Part shown: positions 5,944 to 7,921 of the stretch, piece by piece
How the letters are laid out: each line of letters starts with the position of its first letter
How positions within the stretch are numbered: position 1 is the first letter of the stretch
Assembly: GCA_023412975.1 (NCBI GenBank)
Contig: JAEZRB010000142.1
Coordinates: 1-7,921, forward strand
Reading direction: 5' to 3'
From: Bacteroidota bacterium
Lineage (GTDB): Bacteria; Bacteroidota; Bacteroidia; Chitinophagales; Chitinophagaceae
DNA: 7,921 bases
Translations under genes and position numbers: made by a program
Notes under the pieces: generated by a model
The model's input: the letters and a program-made list of their open reading frames with translations, nothing else
Told to the model about the DNA's origin: nothing
The model's database searches: none

Positions 5944-7554
5944 ATGTTACCGAAAAGAACATTCAGCGCCGGGGTTGTTTACCTTTTTTTGCTGACCATG
6001 ATCCCTTGGTTGCTTCGATGTACCAGCCATGATAACAGTACCACGAAAACAGCTCAAGATTCCACGGCTACCGTATATGGGCCTTACCGTTTTGTCAGAT
6101 TACCCATTACTCAGGGTGTAAAAATTCTAAACCCCATTCAACTGGCGCTGGGCCCGGGCGGTAAAATTTTTGCAGCCAATCAAACCGGTGAAGTGTACAC
6201 GCTGGTCGATACAGACGGTGACGGACTGGAAGATAAATCAGTGTTGTATTGTAACATTAGTGATTTCGGTCTGCGCTCGCCTGGTGGATTTACTTTTAAA
6301 GACGATACTATTTATATTGGCGCGGCACAGGAGATCAGGGCATTCCTTGACCGCGATAAAGATGATGTGGCAGATAGCAGCTGGACGTTTTTCAAAGATA
6401 TTCCCCATAGTGAACATCCCTATGAATGGACCAGTGGTTTGAATTTTGGACCCGATGGATGGCTTTACTGCGCATTAAGTACCGACTCATGGAATGCCGG
6501 CGCTTCACCTGATCCGAATGGATACCGGGGTGCCATCCTGCGAATCTCTCCGGATGGGAAAACGGTTGAACGAGTCGCCACGGGTATCCGGTCAGTTTTT
6601 GGAATGGCATTTAACGAACACGGCGATCTTTTCTTCACCGACAATGAAGGAGGCGGGAATCCAAAAGAAGAGCTGAACTGGTATAACAAAAATGGTTTTT
6701 ATGGTCACAATCCAAAAAAATACCCAGGTGCAGACAGTTCGATAGCGCCAGCTCATGTTTTACAAACGGAATTGGCGCCGGCAAAGATCGAATTCAACCG
6801 TCACAACAATGATTTCGGAGGAACTGCCGGAGATCTCTTTATTGCATTCTACGGTCCCGGGGAACGTTGGGACCGCGGCGCAGTTGCAAGAATAACCATT
6901 AAAAAGTCACCCGTCGGAACCTATCAATATGTGGAAACCCCGATAGTAGATATTCCAAAACTTTCGGGACTTGCATTTTCGGATAATGGAGATCTTTACC
7001 TGGCACATCATGGAAAATCGGATTATTGGTATAATCCTACGGAAGAAAGAAGCGGAGGTTTTTATAAACTCATCTATGATGCCGGTATTAAAAATTATGC
7101 AACGAGAAAAACAGATCCCGGCGCCGAAAATTTGTCGGTTAGTTCGGTAGAAGAAGGAAAGCTGCTATTTGCGCAACGTGCCTGTTCGGCCTGTCATACT
7201 ACAAAGGAGGGCGAGGCGGAACTATTGGGCCCTGGCCTGGCTGGCATCGGGAAGCGGTTGAGCCGGAATGAATTGCTGGAAGAAATCGAATTTCCTTCCC
7301 GGATCATCAAACCCAGCATGGGCGCCATGCGTATCACTAAAACGAATGGACAGGTACTATTGGGTAGGGTGGTGAATGCGGGTGAAAAAGAAATTTCCCT
7401 GATGCTGATAGGCAACCAGGTGGTAACCATCCCGCGAGATGAAATCCTCAAATCGGAAGATGAAAAAAAATCCCTGATGTATGAAAACCTGTTGAGCAAT
7501 CTTTCAAAAGAAAAAGTCAATAGCCTGCTGGACTACATGTTAAGTCTGCCATAA
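5944..7554 (+). CDS. Secreted PQQ-dehydrogenase-like beta-propeller fused to a c-type cytochrome domain (probable lipoprotein)
   Basis: This 536-residue exported protein has two parts. Residues 1-25 form a signal peptide (Lys/Arg start, hydrophobic core) ending at Cys26, so it is probably lipid-anchored, although the lipobox LLRC has Arg at -1. Residues about 45-380 resemble soluble glucose/sorbosone dehydrogenase propellers and the Planctomycete membrane-bound dehydrogenase domain. Landmarks are LALGPGGKIFAANQ (67-80), DTDGDGLED (89-97), NFGPDGWLY (167-175), GAILRISPDGKTVERVATGIR (197-216, read in two parts) and FTDNEGGGNPKEELNW (231-246). Residues about 402-536 match the Planctomycete-type heme-binding domain. 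CSACH (414-418) attaches heme covalently; GPGLAGIGKRLSRNELLEEI follows (429-448), and a C-terminal SLMYENL supplies Met512 as the possible second heme ligand. The usual form is SLMPE, so the proline is replaced by Tyr. It would oxidise a sugar or alcohol outside the inner membrane and pass electrons to its own heme; substrate and cofactor use are inference. It is preceded by a 230-bp spacer and appears monocistronic. Confidence 0.85.
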   Translation: MLPKRTFSAGVVYLFLLTMIPWLLRCTSHDNSTTKTAQDSTATVYGPYRFVRLPITQGVKILNPIQLALGPGGKIFAANQTGEVYTLVDTDGDGLEDKSVLYCNISDFGLRSPGGFTFKDDTIYIGAAQEIRAFLDRDKDDVADSSWTFFKDIPHSEHPYEWTSGLNFGPDGWLYCALSTDSWNAGASPDPNGYRGAILRISPDGKTVERVATGIRSVFGMAFNEHGDLFFTDNEGGGNPKEELNWYNKNGFYGHNPKKYPGADSSIAPAHVLQTELAPAKIEFNRHNNDFGGTAGDLFIAFYGPGERWDRGAVARITIKKSPVGTYQYVETPIVDIPKLSGLAFSDNGDLYLAHHGKSDYWYNPTEERSGGFYKLIYDAGIKNYATRKTDPGAENLSVSSVEEGKLLFAQRACSACHTTKEGEAELLGPGLAGIGKRLSRNELLEEIEFPSRIIKPSMGAMRITKTNGQVLLGRVVNAGEKEISLMLIGNQVVTIPRDEILKSEDEKKSLMYENLLSNLSKEKVNSLLDYMLSLP

Positions 7555-7595
7555 AACTAAAAATCAAAACCAGCCTGTCTCTCGGGGTAGTCCAG
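7528..7595. repeat. 9-bp inverted repeat spanning the convergent gene junction
   Basis: CTGGACTAC (7528-7536) and GTAGTCCAG (7587-7595) are perfect reverse complements with a 50-base interval containing both stop codons. Each arm encodes Leu-Asp-Tyr in its own gene, which gives an ordinary coding reason for the match. The long loop makes a terminator hairpin unlikely but not impossible. Confidence 0.35.
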
Positions 7596-7921
7596 TTTTA
7601 CGCTTTTTCTTTTGCCTCCGATCGTGATATGCACCAGGTTGATCTGATCGGTAAATACATCGTGCAGGATGGTATTGGTCAGCTCCAGTTTTTTAGGTGC
7701 AGGTATGTTTTCTACCTGCAGGTAACTATAAATTGCATCGTTATCGCGCTCATAACCCTGGTAAGATAATGAAAGCAGTTTTCCATCGGCTTTTAAAACC
7801 AGGTGCCGACGCATAAAATCACTTACCAGCGTTTCCATCACCGCACGGTCGGGAGGATTGACAAGATCAATTTTTCTTTTATAATGTTTCGCCAACACGC
7901 TTTCGAAATCATCGGTAAAGA
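7557..7921 (-). CDS. DUF6702-type protein, C-terminal part (5' end outside the window)
   Basis: The minus-strand frame is open from the right edge to a TAG at 7559..7557 and gives 120 complete codons. It begins FTDDFESVLAKHYKRKIDL and ends KLDYPERQAGFDF. A GTG at 7898..7896 could be mistaken for a start, but the frame continues upstream with family-like residues (FTDDFE), so the gene is cut by the window edge. The pattern of FTDDFE, a KIDL segment, LSYQGYERDNDAIYSYLQVE, then NTILHDVFTDQINLVHI and GGKRKSVKLDYPE agrees with my memory of the small Bacteroidota family DUF6702. Its members are usually about 160 residues with an N-terminal signal peptide, so about 40-50 residues are probably missing. 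Function is unknown. Its stop lies 2 bp from that of the convergent propeller-cytochrome gene. Confidence 0.75.
   Translation of the reverse strand, partial: FTDDFESVLAKHYKRKIDLVNPPDRAVMETLVSDFMRRHLVLKADGKLLSLSYQGYERDNDAIYSYLQVENIPAPKKLELTNTILHDVFTDQINLVHITIGGKRKSVKLDYPERQAGFDF

Noticed and set aside
7557..7898. Complete small gene starting at GTG 7898
   Set aside because: The frame stays open to the window edge and the upstream residues (FTDDFES) fit the family, so the gene is truncated by the window.

Overview
The window looks like ordinary chromosomal sequence from a member of the Bacteroidota, probably near the Chitinophagaceae. The grounds are protein style (a GlmM-type mutase opening ALIKSISGIRGT, a DUF6702-type protein, a Planctomycete/Bacteroidota-type propeller-cytochrome protein), the near absence of Shine-Dalgarno sequences, and upstream boxes matching the Bacteroidota -7 promoter element TAnnTTTG. 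The taxonomic call is inference. No tRNA, rRNA, CRISPR array, insertion sequence or phage gene was seen.

Layout. Bases 1-704 (minus) hold the N-terminal half of a phosphoglucosamine/phosphomannomutase that runs off the left edge. A 190-bp divergent spacer carries two back-to-back -7 boxes and a small hairpin. Bases 895-1701 (plus) encode a class I SAM-dependent methyltransferase. It converges on a 657-residue LTA-synthase-like/sulfatase-fold membrane enzyme (1758-3731, minus). Between them lies a striking G-free tract made of degenerate CCTNAA hexamers. Divergent from the LtaS-like gene is a two-gene operon: a PAP2-family phosphatase (3762-4421) whose stop codon overlaps the start of a CorB/CNNM-type transporter (4421-5713). 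After a 230-bp spacer with no convincing gene comes a secreted, probably lipid-anchored, PQQ-dehydrogenase-like beta-propeller fused to a c-type cytochrome domain (5944-7554, plus). It converges, with only 2 bp between stop codons, on the C-terminal part of a DUF6702-type protein (7557-7921, minus, 5' end outside the window).

How the genes fit together. Three of the seven genes concern the envelope: a headgroup transferase that acts on phospholipids outside the inner membrane, a lipid-phosphate phosphatase and a membrane ion transporter. The first two are divergent neighbours and could share substrates, but this is inference from position. GlmM would feed UDP-GlcNAc for peptidoglycan and LPS. 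The propeller-cytochrome protein would be a periplasmic or outer-membrane-facing oxidoreductase of unknown substrate.

I did not find a clearly novel multi-gene system. The points most worth a second look are the G-free hexamer tract between convergent genes, the non-canonical PAP2 active-site motifs, and the odd lipobox and SLMY motif of the propeller-cytochrome protein.
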